A stretch of DNA of 38,748 bases from Pelargonium cotyledonis. Taxonomy: Eukaryota; Streptophyta; Magnoliopsida; Geraniales; Geraniaceae. Below the pieces are notes generated by a model. The model was not told the origin of the DNA, did no database searches, and saw only the letters and a list, made by a program, of their open reading frames with translations. Position numbers and translations under genes: made by a program. Positions 1 to 11,983 of this stretch are shown piece by piece. The stretch's first letter is position 1, and each line of letters opens with the position of its first letter. The DNA lies in assembly GCA_036897625.1 (NCBI GenBank), contig JAYMTA010000129.1:1-38748 (forward strand), written 5' to 3'.

Positions 1-3000
1 GCTTTTTTGCGCACTCGCGACAGAAGCCCGATCTCCGACAGGCCTCCCGTCGTTCGAGTCTACTCTCGGCGACCCAAGCGGCACCGCCCGCCTTCCAATT
101 TCTTCGATTCGGTTATCTCCCCCGAGGAGAACGGTCATTTGGATGAGATCAATGGGGAGCACGAAGAGGAGGGCGAGTCGAAGATCGCTAGGTTGTTGAA
201 GAAGAAGAGGAGGGTTGGGAGCAATGAGCTTGTGAAATTGGGAGTTGATTCTAGTGTTTTGGGCAGTCTCGATGGACCTAGGTTGAGAGATTGCCGTAAT
301 AATCACAATGTCAGTGGTAGTCACGCTAGCAACGGTGGCAGCTCGCGGAGAAAGAAGCGCAATTCCGCGGAGAAGGTTGTGTCTGTATCTGATACAGCTA
401 AAAAATGGCAAAGGTAAGGGTTAGATTGTTTCACTTTCTGAGCTCCTTTCTGTCATTATGGTTTTGTTGCTCCTTGATACAATTTAATTTTGCAAGTTGG
501 CTAGGGTTACTCATGTTTATGTGTTACTATTTTTTCCTTTGGGTTGAAATTTATGACTTGAATAGGTTGAGCTTTCAAGATGTTGATCCCAAATCATTCA
601 TTGGATTACAATGCAAGGCAAGCACTTGCTCCGACTAGTTAATTTTCACCTTACAACACATTTTTCTGTTAATGGATGCAAAAAATAAAATGTTGCATTA
701 ATATTGTCGAGCCCACTATAGGTTTATTGGCCATTGGATGCTGATTGGTACTCTGGAAAAGTTATTGGCTACAATTCAGAGAATAACCGGCATCAGGTAT
801 GGCTCCTATAGTTGTTTAAGACTGTTACCCTTATTATTTTTCTTCTTTGTATTTGATCATTTGAAATCTTCTCCATATGTCTGAAATATTTTGGGATTTG
901 AATTTATAGGATCCATGTTTGTTAATTATAAAAGATTGATGATGCAGGTTGAGTATAGTGATGGAGACAAAGAAGACTTGATTCTATCAAATGAGAAAAT
1001 AAAGTTCTTCATTTCTGGTGAGGAAGTGCAGCATTTAAATCTGAGACTCAATGGTAAAGGTTCAGATGATGACAGTGCTCATAACTACGAAGAAATGGTT
1101 GTGTTGGCGGCCAGTTTGGATGATTGCCAAGAAGTTGAGCCTGGGGATATCATTTGGGCCAAACTTACTGGTCTGTGCCCCATCTATGTGAAAATTGGTT
1201 TTTACTTAATCTAGAGAAAAAAATTTCTATCCCCATTTTGAAGATAGAAAGAACATTGAAGTCTTTATGAGATAGTTATACAATGGACCCCCTTTATATG
1301 TCGGTAGATATGTATTGCATTCTCATCTTTTGCTCTGCTCTGTTATATACTTTTACCTGAACAACCTTTGGTTGTTGCCCTAGGGGTTATGCTAGTTAAA
1401 TCACATCATATACTAGATAAGTGTTCATGTCCATTTCGTAATGTTCTAGCCTAAACATAACCACTTGTGTATTCATTGACTATGATATAATTATCACGGT
1501 AAAATCAGTGGGTTCAGTTGACCTAGAAAAATGATATTCAGTCTGTGGCACTCTGATCTAATTGTCTTATTCAATGGCTATTACTTCCATCTATTTGCAG
1601 GTCATGCCATGTGGCCGGCAATCGTGGTGGATGAATCACTCATTGGTGATCATAAAGGTTTAAATAATGCTTCTGGGGGTAGATCAGTGCCTGTGCAGTT
1701 TTTTGGCACTCATGATTTTGCGAGGTTTGTTATATTATGACATTTGATGGGTTTTTTTTATGCTTCCTCTGTGCATTAAAAGGTAGCAAATGAACTGCCT
1801 AACCTATGAACTTATCACACAGGATTAAAACAAAGCAGATTATCTCATTTTTGAAAGGGCTTCTTTCCTTTTACCATTTGAAGTGTAAGAAACCCCGTTT
1901 TGTTCGAAGCTTGGAAGAGGCCAAAATGTAAGCATCTTTGTATTCATCCCATCAATTACTTTCATACGGAGATATTGTTCTCTTCATTTTCATCATTTGT
2001 CTTGCTTATTCTTTTTCTCACAGTGGAAAGATATTGTTTTTGATGTCGTACTTGTAAATCACACTTACGTTGCATATTAAGTTTCTATTCTTTCATCAGG
2101 AAATATTATTTTCTTTTTAGTTTATTATAATTGCCATTTTGAACCCTTGTGCCATGCCCTCACAAAATCTATCAAAGTGCTCATTTAGTATGCAAATAGA
2201 CCAGGGAAATAAAGTTTCTGTTTGCCTCATTTCCAATCAAGCCCTTTATTGGCTTTATCATGATTGTTTTATCACGTATAGTTTTGCCTTTGAGGTTTAA
2301 ACATTGTCTCACCTATTGACTAATTTATATAGTTCTCAACATATTAAGTGCGCGAGAGACGAGAGTTGCATGGTTTTTCTTTGTTCAGGTTATATATCCT
2401 CCTTCCCACACGTTTTAATACACGAGCTTCACTGTAATTTTACATTTGGGAGCATTCTAATAAGTGCAGCTTTATTGCTATTGTTTTTCTTCTTCTCTTT
2501 CTTGAATTTGTGGAGATGCAAATGCACACAATTAAATGGTTTTGCTCAGGTATCTGAGCGAACAGAAGCTCCCAAGAAGAATGTTATGGCTTCAAAATGG
2601 CATTCATGGTGATGATTCTGAAAGTACTAGTGTAGAGGACGAAGAGAACAGTGATTCAGACGAGGATTATGTAAAAGGTGTTGGGATTCAGAAAACATTG
2701 GAGGGCCTTAGAAAATCTCCTTATGTAATAGGAGATTTGCAAATAATAACCCTTGGTAATTTTTTATGCATTCCTCCCTTATAAAAGCTAAGATATGATG
2801 GTTATAATGCATTCCATCACACGCTTCAATATGGATGACTGTGTTCTCATTATTGAGAGTTAAATTTCATAGTATTTAAATGCTTAGAGTAGTTGGATAT
2901 TTTTTCGTTATAGACAAGAAACATTGTACTTTATGGCTCTTCCTTCTCTGTTTTGTATTTTAAGTATGTTCGGTATTTTGGGAACCTATAATTTGGTAGT

Positions 3001-6000
3001 TATTGTTCATCTATATTTGAAGTAGTATCTTTCTGGTTATTTGATTGACGACTGTGCATGCAGTAACTGTACTAACAGGGATGCAATATTATGTTGCAGG
3101 CAAGATAGTCAAAGACTCGGAATATTTCCGGGATGAGAAGTTCATATGGCCTGAAGGATATACCGCTGTAAGAAAGTTTACATCAATTACAGGTAGGACA
3201 GTTTTAAAGAGTTTCAAGTGTTTCCCAATTCACCCTTATTTCTTTATGATTATTTGTAGTGTTATATTATGCATGGAATTCATATATCTCAAAACATTTT
3301 GTTTTTGGTTCTTTGGGAGCTTCAGATGCAAATAAATGCTCCTTGTATAAGATGGAAGTGCTGAGAGATACTGCATCTAAGATTCGACCTTCATTCAGAG
3401 TGACATTAGAAAGCGGAAAGCAGGTAAATTTGGCTTAATTGGATGACATAAACCCCAATTCAATGAATCAGTCACTTCTTTTTCCTGTATGTATGTGTGC
3501 ATCTTTTTGGCTTTCTTTCACATAATTTATCTTACGCTGTAGCCTGAGTTGCTCATTACGCATCATAGATCAATGTATACATTCTCTTATAATATCCCAA
3601 ATTTTCAAGTTCCCGAAATGGAATCCCCTCCTTCCTGTAGCACCGGAGCCATGTATTACACTTTGCTAAATGTTTCTACTGTCACACAACTCTGCTTGGT
3701 TAAAGAAGCTGCATTAGCAAAATGTTATACCTAGGAAATGAGGTTCAGAACTGAGTAGAAAAATATTGTTATTCTATGGACATGGACCTTAATCGTCCCT
3801 GTGTTCTCCTTAACTATTTTTGACCAGTTAGATTGATCAGTTAACTGATTTCCCCACCCTCTGATTAAATAATTGTGTTCCCAAAATAAAAATGCATGAG
3901 TTTATTTCATTTTCACCCCATCTCAGTGGATAGTTGCCATTATTTACTTGCAAGTCTCTTGGCAGATTGATTATATAGTGCGAAGTGGACATTTTTTTCT
4001 TTGCTAGTTCCAAAGATGTTTCAAGTTAATGAAGTTATGTCTTTTATTTGTGTTGCTTTCCAGTTTAGAGCTTGTATTGAATTTAAATATTCTTCTCCTT
4101 GTGTAGTTTAGTGGACACTCTCCATCTGCTTGCTGGAATAAGATATACAAAAAAATAAAGAAGATTCAAAGCAGTGCTTCTGTTAGTGGTCAAGCTGAAG
4201 TAGAAAGAACCTATAGATCTGGTTCTGAAATGTTTGGTTTCTCCAATCCTGAAATTCAAAAGCTCATACAGGTATTCCACTCTATGTTGCTGCGATTTAA
4301 TTTTAAAAATTTGTACCTGATTTGTGTTGACCACTATATGCATTGTTTGCTGCCATGTCTGCCTCTTTTTGTTGGCGCTGATCTACGAAGTTACCTCCTT
4401 TTGAACATAATTAATTATGTTATATTCATTATTGTTTCCATAAATCTAACTTTAAAATCCAAATATAAATTTGTGTTCTAACAATGATCATTGGCATTGA
4501 AAAATAGCCCCCTTTGATGTTAAAGTTGTGTGATTAATTGGCCAGAGAGTCTTTGCAAGCTTATACCATGCTTGTTTTACTGTTATTGGGAAGAAAATAA
4601 TTGGCAAGAGAGTATTTGAGTTATATGGATTTCCATTGGAGAAAAATAACTGGTCTAATACTTTATTGCCTCAATACCAGACAACTTCTATTTTTGGCTG
4701 TTAATGAATCTTGAATAATTGTTATGCTTTTACTTTTTTGTGCTATCCTGAAAAACCTTGTAGAATGCATCCATCAAATTTTCTGTTGACTTGTTGAGTT
4801 TGAGAAAAAAAAATGTTTTGTTTTATCTTGAGTTTCTTTTCTTTGTATACCTACAATTGTTATCTAGTCCAAAATAATTGTCCTTGGTATTGCAGGGTTT
4901 ATCTAAGTCCAGATCTCCTTCGAAGTTTCCTATGAGCAAGTCAACCTCTCGGAAATATCGAGACCTACCTGTTGGTTACAGACCTGTTCGTGTTGACTGG
5001 AAAGACCTTGATAAGTGCAATGTTTGCCACATGGACGAGGTGAAAAGCATTTTTTTCCCCACTGCTTCTCGTAACGCTTTCTATTTACTTGATATTTGTT
5101 ATTTTCTTCTTGTTTGTTGTGTCTGTTTATATATACTATTATGGAAACTGTTTCCATCCTTTTGAGAACTTTCATTTCTAAATTTTTACTAGTGGAGCAT
5201 GCTTTTCCATCTTGCACATATTTTCCATCATTGTTTTTAATGAATTTGATGTAATGTAGGATTTAGTTTCACTAACTGATATTTTTCTACCGTCAGGAGT
5301 ACGAAAACAATTTGTTCCTGCAGTGTGATAAATGCAGAATGATGGTAAGGATTTCGTTACTTCTTTTTCTAGCTTACATAGTTACATCAAATGTATTGAT
5401 GGGTGTCGTATAACCACAGTAGTTGGTCAACATATCAAATATACCACTGCCTGTTTGTTTTTCTCATTCTGTACTCCTGTTCATAGAACTGTTGATTTGT
5501 TCATTTCTTTCAATTGGTTTTGGTTTTAGCTTCTTGGCACATTATACTTTGGCCTGAAGTACAAAATGTTTGGTTAGGTCCATGCTAGATGCTATGGCGA
5601 GTTAGAACCTGTGGATGGGGTGTTGTGGCTATGCAACTTGTGTCGTCCTGGGGCTCCTGAATCTCCCCCGCCTTGCTGCCTTTGTCCAGTTATAGGTACT
5701 TTATTGTCACTAAAGCAGCTTTTAATGATGTGTCACAAATTACGTGTCTTGAATTTGTGGATTGGCTTTCCTTCAGGTGGTGCTATGAAGCCTACAACAG
5801 ATGGGCGCTGGGCTCATCTGGCTTGTGCCATATGGATACCTGGTTTGTAGTTTATAGTTTCATTTTTTTCCTGACCTGTAGCTTTGATTTGTTGTTTAAC
5901 TCACCTGGTATGCTCCAGAGACTTGTTTATCTGATGTCAAAAGAATGGAGCCCATCGATGGCCTGAATAGAATAAATAAGGTACATTTTGTTGTTTTCAC

Positions 6001-9000
6001 TCTACTCTTCTTTTGTGTTCTCCCCTTTTACTGCAATAAGTATTTTTTTTTTCTCTTTTCGTTTTCATAGCTTATGGAGAAACATTTAGTGGTTGATATT
6101 TGATAAATAACAAGGACAAATTATATCTCTAAGCTACGATACTTGGAGACTCTCATCTTCTCAATGTATCACGTATCCGACACGTGGACACTCTTTGGAT
6201 ATGTGACAGGCACTTGATTATATATGTTCCCCATTTTTAAATAATATTTTAAATTGACACTTCACAAATCCCCCTTTTCATTTCTTCCTAAGAATGAATT
6301 GATCGAACTCGCGTCTGATACTCCAGAACAAATTGACAAGCATGATGAAAAAACATTAGGGCATACGAACGAATGTAGACTTCTCATTTGTTTTCCTATA
6401 TTTATATTTCTCGTATTCTTATATTTAAGAAAAATCAATTTCAATAACAAAGTAAATCATTTTTTTTTTCAGAAGAAATTATTGACGACAATTTCTCTAC
6501 GTTTTTTTTAATTCTACATTTCTTAATGATATCTTCGTATCTATGCATGATTTATAAATTATATGCACTTCTATAACAAATATATTTATTATTGAACGTA
6601 TAACGTATTCTTAACGCATTTTGTCTTTGATTTTATAAAAATTGTGCGTCGTTGTATCTGTATTGTTTTGTGTCACTTATCTCGTATCCATGTCTGTGTA
6701 ACATAGTCTCTAAGGCGTAACTTTCAGTTTTGGGGGGAGGGGAAGAAAACATTTCAAACATCTTCAATGAAAACTTTGAACTCCCAAACTTTACCATTTA
6801 GCCCAACTTTTGAATTTATTGTTGCCCATTTTATGTTAACTTCTCTCCTAGGATATAATAGTGTAGTACAGTAGAAGATTTATTCATCAACCCAACTCGT
6901 TTTTTAGTGGAAGTAGAGTCACTAACCTCTCCTTTGCATCCTATCCAATTAGACAGTAAGCAAAGTTCTTTTGCTTTATATCTACTCTATTCTAAATCCA
7001 CTCATGTTTGTATATGTGAACAGGATCGTTGGAAGCTATTATGTAGCATCTGCGGTGTTTCGTATGGTGCTTGCATCCAAGTAAGCTCGTTACTAGTAAT
7101 AATTAATCAAGTTTTGTTTTAACGGTTTTCTTTCTTCTTTTAAAATATCTTGTTATCTCTTTCCATTCTGAAAAAAATTAAATTCAACGGATCCTATCAA
7201 GCCGTGTCAATATTTTGAGCTTTTTATAATGTTAGAACTTAGCTGGAGTTAATTTCTTATCCTTTTTCTGTTTTAATAATGATTTCCTTTTGAAATGACT
7301 TTACAGTGTTCAAACAATATATGTCGGGTAGCATACCATCCACTCTGTGCACGTGCTGCTGGTCTTTGTGTCGAGGTATTCTGTCTCGTCATTATGTATA
7401 TTTTTGGATGTATCATCATCATCATTATAAGAATCCTTTCACTAACTTACAGTGCTGAATTGTTAAGTTGAACTTATCTCAGTTATCATGGCAATTTAGT
7501 AATTTCATTGTTTGTATAATATTACAAATCAAGAATATAACGTATGCAGAATCCTCATGACCTACATATCCCTCTCAACAAAACCAACCAGTTTAAAATA
7601 GAACAAGGAATAAATCCCTCTATAGGCTGGAGCAAGGACCTACATCTTTTGCAAGTGTCTCTGTTTTTTATTCATTGATTTAAACTAATTGTTCAAATTC
7701 GCAACTGAACAGTTGGTAAAGAAATTCAGCCTATAAGTTAATTCTCATTAGCATACCTTGGTATCTCCTCTCTTCTCAATTACTTAAAAATTCCTTCTAC
7801 AAATCATAGTTTAAGTGGGACGGGACCGGGCATCTCCATGGAGTTAAGTAACTGTGACCTGATGTTACTGACACTCTGTCTATCTCTTGCAGTGCAAATT
7901 TTCCTCTTATTTGCTCTTTTTGATATCATTTTTGTATCACTGTAATTATAGTTGTATTACATCTTTATGATTATGTAGCTCGAGGATGAGGACAGACTCT
8001 ATCTCCTTTCTGTGGATGATGATGAAGAAGATCAATGCATCCGTCTACTATCTTTTTGCAAAAAGCATAGACAACCATCCAATGAGCCCTCTGCCATTGA
8101 TGATCGGATTGGGCAAGTTGATCGTCGGTGTTCTGACTACAACCCATCACCGAATCCATCCGGCTGTGCTCGCACTGGTATTTTGTTAAAAATTTAGTGT
8201 ATTCTCCTTTTGTTGCATTCACTATTACTGAATTGTTTTGTTATCTCACAACTTTCTTGTATTGAACTACCTGTGTTTCATTATAATTGTCATTCTACAG
8301 TTTTTCGCACAAATTAATTAGTCATGTGAAATGACTTATTTAACCTTACATTGTTGTTTGCGCACTCATTAATTATTACTAGTATTAGCGATAAATATTC
8401 TACTTAGGAATATAAAAAGGGCATGGTCGAAAAGTGGAGTGGCCTTTTATCTTCAAATGATAGAATGATGTAATATTTATTTTGTTGTCGAAATTGTTGA
8501 TTGGTTATTGGAAGTGTTGACCTAGACTTTTAATACTATTGGTTACTTTTTTTTCTCTTCCCTAATATTACTTCGGGGCTCTGGAGGAGAATTTTCCTTA
8601 AGCACCTGGTTACATCCTGTGAAAGAGAATTCATGGTTGCTCACCGAAGTTTATTCTTCTTCTGTTAATGATGAATATTCACCTAAAATCTTTTGTTGAA
8701 TTTTTCCGATTGTTATGTGTTTTAGGCTATTTAGTTGAATTTGCTGGACTGATTAAGTAACCTTTTTTTTTTTCATTCTTGGCAGAGCCTTACAATTATT
8801 TTGGGAGAAGAGGAAGGAAAGAACCTGAAGCACTTGCTGCTGCATCTTTGAAGCGCTTGTTTGTGGAGAATCAGCCTTACCTAGTTGGTGGGTATAGCCA
8901 ACATGATTTTTTAGGTAGCACATTGCCTTCAAAAGGAGCAGTCAGTGATAAAGTCTCCCTCCGTCTCCAAAGGATTAGAAGTGCTCAGCTTGATGCTCCA

Positions 9001-11983
9001 AACAACATGAATTCTATGGCCGAGAAATATAAGTACATGAGAGAGACCTTCCGAAAGAGACTAGCATTTGGTATGCATTCTTTTTTCATTTTAGTTAAGA
9101 GAATGACCTGTGATTATCATGTATATTTCTATTGTCTTAAACATTTTCAGTGTTGTGAAGGTTATACCATTTATTTGTACTTATGATTCCTTAAGCGACT
9201 ATTAATAGGCATCTTTTTAGTCATTTCTGTATAAGATTCCTTGTTGTGGGAGGATATTATTATGCAACTTAATTTCAAATAACATATATAGTGAAATTTA
9301 AAATAATACTGATTTTAGCAATCATCTCATGCTGTTCAATCTCTCTGGAAGTTCTAGGCTTCTCAACTGCTTCACTGCCTTATTTAAGAATGTTGTGTTG
9401 ACTCTGCTTCATGTCTACCTTCTGCAAGTTGTTTGTGAGGGTGGGTGGCGTTTGTGTCTGGCTATAGGGAAATATGTGCGTGTATAGGTTCATCTCGGCT
9501 TATATGACAATTCAAAAATTTCTCTACAGGGAAATCAGGAATACATGGATTTGGCATCTTCGCAAAGCACCCACATAGGGCTGGGGACATGGTAAACTAA
9601 TTATATTTCTGACATAGTATATTCCTTTGTAGAAGCATATCATTTCTGAGACATTGTACATGCCTATCCTTATAGGTGATTGAATACACGGGTGAACTTG
9701 TCAGACCTCCTATAGCCGATCGCAGAGAACACTTAATCTACAATTCCTTGGTGGTAAGTGGTTTTAAATTACTCTCATGGGTGTGCTCGTAGTATTCCTT
9801 ATCATTGTATGGTTTTTACCTGGAGGGTTGACATGATCGACTATGCAATTTTTTACCCTATCTGTAAGAGTAGATGTTAACATCAACATATACATTTGAA
9901 TACATACTATGAATCAACTGTGCATGTCTGGTTGTTGGCATGTGATATGAGAGAAAAATGGAACTAGCTATTGATTACATTTTCTCGTGCAGGGTGCTGG
10001 GACTTATATGTTTCGAATTAATGATGAACGAGTAATTGATGCTACAAGGGCAGGAAGCATTGCTCATCTGATTAATCACTCTTGTGAAGTATGTATCATT
10101 CTGCTTTAAAGTACTTATAAGTTCCATCAATGTCATCACAATTCTTTTTTAATGCACAGTTTATCGTTAATTTTAGAGTATGCCAGTGTGTAGCATTCGA
10201 AATATAAAAAGAATATCTGTTATAATCGTGATTTAATCATAGCAGAGGTTTTACAGGGACAGTATAATAATCATACATTTTAATAGATGGCTCATAGTTG
10301 ATACTAACATTATGATTTTGAGCAAGGTTCATGAGGGATACTGCTGTTTTTTATACTTTGTGATATGTAGAAGTTAGATTTAATCTATTTTGATGGTTTG
10401 GAAAAACAATTCATCTATTTTAATTGTGTTTTAATCATAGTGAAGTTTATGAAGATAATATAACAACTACAGAGGTTAAAAGATGTTTTTTTACTAGACT
10501 TATGTCGAGTTTAGATTAATTTTTGATATCTCATTCTCATATAATGTTGTTTGGATCAATTAAAGTGTGAGAATGGTAATCATTTTCATTCAAATTGTTG
10601 TCATTGAGTTAACTAAAGTAAAACAATAGTTAGAGAATGAAATTGATCAAATTATTCACACTTCAAAAAAAATAATTAAACAATTATGCAAAAAAAAAAT
10701 GTCACTTATCATTTAAGATTGGACTTGCTGAAAATATATACGTATTTAAAATCAATATTTGGCATTAAAATATCTAAGTTTGCTCATAAGTGTATTTTTT
10801 TGTTGCTGTGAAATTGAGTCTGCAATTGTATTCCCTTGACAATTTACAAATAAACTACTCCAACCGGACATTCGATCAAAAAGTTGTGAATTTTTTATCT
10901 TGTTTTCTCTGTATTTCCAGAATTTTTTGCATATATATGTGTGTGTGTGTGTGTATGTGCGCGCGCGCATTAAAAAAAAAACTCAATCATGTTCCTCCAA
11001 AATTTGTACATGAAATGAAAAAGAATAAGCATCCTAATCGGACATTTGAACACGAGGTTATGAATTTTTGAAATGTAAGTTGTAGCATAAAAGATGAAAT
11101 GGGGATTCTCATCTTAAGTGAGAATCATGTTAATGGGTAAGGGAGTGAGGGGTTCTAAACCAAACACCATCAATAATAATCTCATTCCCATTCTCAAACC
11201 AGAATTCCTAATCCAAACGCTACCTTATAATTTTTAGCAATGATTCACGAGAGTCCACTACCATTTTCAAAATTTGGGTGATCAGAAGTTGGATTTCATT
11301 TTTGTTGTTGTCGTCGTGTAAGTATAGTAGTGACTGTATTGGCAGCTAGGTTTATCTTGTCTGAAACATTCACTTTTATTTTTTGATTTACAGTTCCTTG
11401 CAAATCAAATTTCTGTTATAAAGTTTGTATCCCACAAAATTTCCTGATCCTGTGGCATTTTTTATAGAATTTATATAATTCTGGAACTGTACTGTAAACA
11501 TTGCCTAACTGCTGATCTTGGTTATGTACTTTGAAGTTAAGATGTAGAGAAGTTTAGTGTTTGTGCTAATTTCACCCTTTGTTATTGTATGTTGTGATGG
11601 AAAGAATGACTCAAATGTTTAGCATACTGATTCCTTGTATGTTGTCTTCATGTTTTATGCAGCCAAATTGCTATTCAAGAGTTATAAGTGTTAACGGTGA
11701 TGAGCATATAATCATCTTTGCAAAGAGAGACATTAAACGTTGGGAGGAACTGACATATGATTATAGGTTCTCCTTAAGTCCTATATTCCATGCATTTTTC
11801 TTGCTCTTTTCCTGGGGTTTCTGACTTCTTTAACATGACAGGTTTTTCTCAATTGATGAGCAATTATCATGTTATTGTGGCTTCCCAAGATGCCGAGGGA
11901 TAGTTAATGATGTTGAAGCAGAGGAGCAAGCGGCAAAGCTACATGCACCTCGTAGAGAATTGATTGATTGGAATGGAGAATGA
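1..11983 (+). CDS. ATX2-like: ATX1/ATX2-like trithorax histone H3-K4 methyltransferase (5' end outside window)
   Basis: Nuclear chromatin enzyme of the plant trithorax family. Family members methylate histone H3 lysine 4 and keep developmental genes active. The spliced reading frame gives 1027 residues in this order: basic N-terminal region; PWWP (about 240-300, with [12 protein letters not shown]); FYRN (about 389-430); FYRC (about 434-495); PHD finger (about 556-605, CNVCHMDE to LWLCNLC); extended PHD (about 610-710); SET (about 862-982, with GIHGFGIF, the NHSCEPNC catalytic motif and ELTYDY); and a post-[11 protein letters not shown] cluster. This order is diagnostic for ATX1/ATX2, as opposed to ATX3-5, which lack the FYR domains at this position. 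The frame is already open at base 1, and the PVVRVYSRR segment aligns with about residue 70 of ATX1, so roughly 60-80 N-terminal residues and the start codon lie upstream. All catalytic and zinc-binding motifs look intact and the frame is unbroken, so the gene is probably functional. I cannot separate ATX1 from ATX2. Confidence 0.95.
5981..7023. other. Enlarged intron inside the extended PHD region, with probable transposon relic
   Basis: This 1043-base intron separates the LNRINK exon from the [11 protein letters not shown] exon. Its middle (about 6110-6720) differs from the surrounding T-rich intron sequence. It begins with runs such as CACGTATCCGACACGTGG and ends near TCTCGTATCCATGTCTGTG, giving a loosely mirrored arrangement of GTATCC-type motifs. 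This looks like a decayed terminal-repeat element, but the arms are too diverged for me to define ends or a target duplication. No coding sequence was recognised in it. Confidence 0.35.
10542..11225. mobile_element. MITE-like insertion in the intron that splits the SET domain
   Basis: The left end reads TTGTTTGGATCAATTAAAGT followed by GTGAGAATGG. The reverse complement of the right end reads GCGTTTGGATTAGGAATTC followed by a GAGAATGG run. The two ends therefore form imperfect terminal inverted repeats about 680 bases apart. The GTTTGGAT start and GAGAATGG subterminal motif are common in small plant DNA transposons. No transposase is present. The element lies in the 1574-base intron 10089-11662, which otherwise has no recognised content apart from a TG/CG repeat inside the element. 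Confidence 0.5.
10935..10970. repeat. Alternating purine-pyrimidine repeat (TA)n(TG)n(CG)n
   Basis: A run of TATATATG, then repeated TG, then GCGCGCGCGC, forms about 35 bases of almost perfect purine-pyrimidine alternation, directly followed by an A run. It sits in the long SET-domain intron. Such runs are length-variable microsatellites and can adopt Z-DNA. Confidence 0.85.

Larger units (their letters stand above)
1..11983 (+). other. Exon map of the ATX-like gene (24 coding exons)
   Basis: Exons placed by reading frame, splice signals and remembered family alignment: 1-413, 566-617, 722-796, 948-1170, 1601-1724, 1823-1927, 2550-2755, 3100-3192, 3326-3423, 4107-4271, 4896-5039, 5297-5344, 5578-5695, 5777-5842, 5919-5980, 7024-7080, 7307-7375, 7979-8177, 8786-9070, 9530-9591, 9676-9753, 9993-10088, 11663-11766, 11842-11983. 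These sum to 3084 bases, exactly 1028 codons including the TGA stop at 11981-11983. All introns begin GT and end AG except the second (618-721), which begins GC. Exon boundaries fall where phases match on both sides, which is strong internal support. The numbering starts at the first exon visible here and is not the true exon 1 if more lie upstream. Confidence 0.88.

Noticed and set aside
7986..8222. Overlapping frames on both strands at the exon encoding [20 protein letters not shown]
   Set aside because: They are other-frame readings of a confirmed ATX exon (7979-8177).
10752..11071. Reading frames over the TG/CG repeat
   Set aside because: They arise from the microsatellite inside a well-defined intron of the ATX-like gene.
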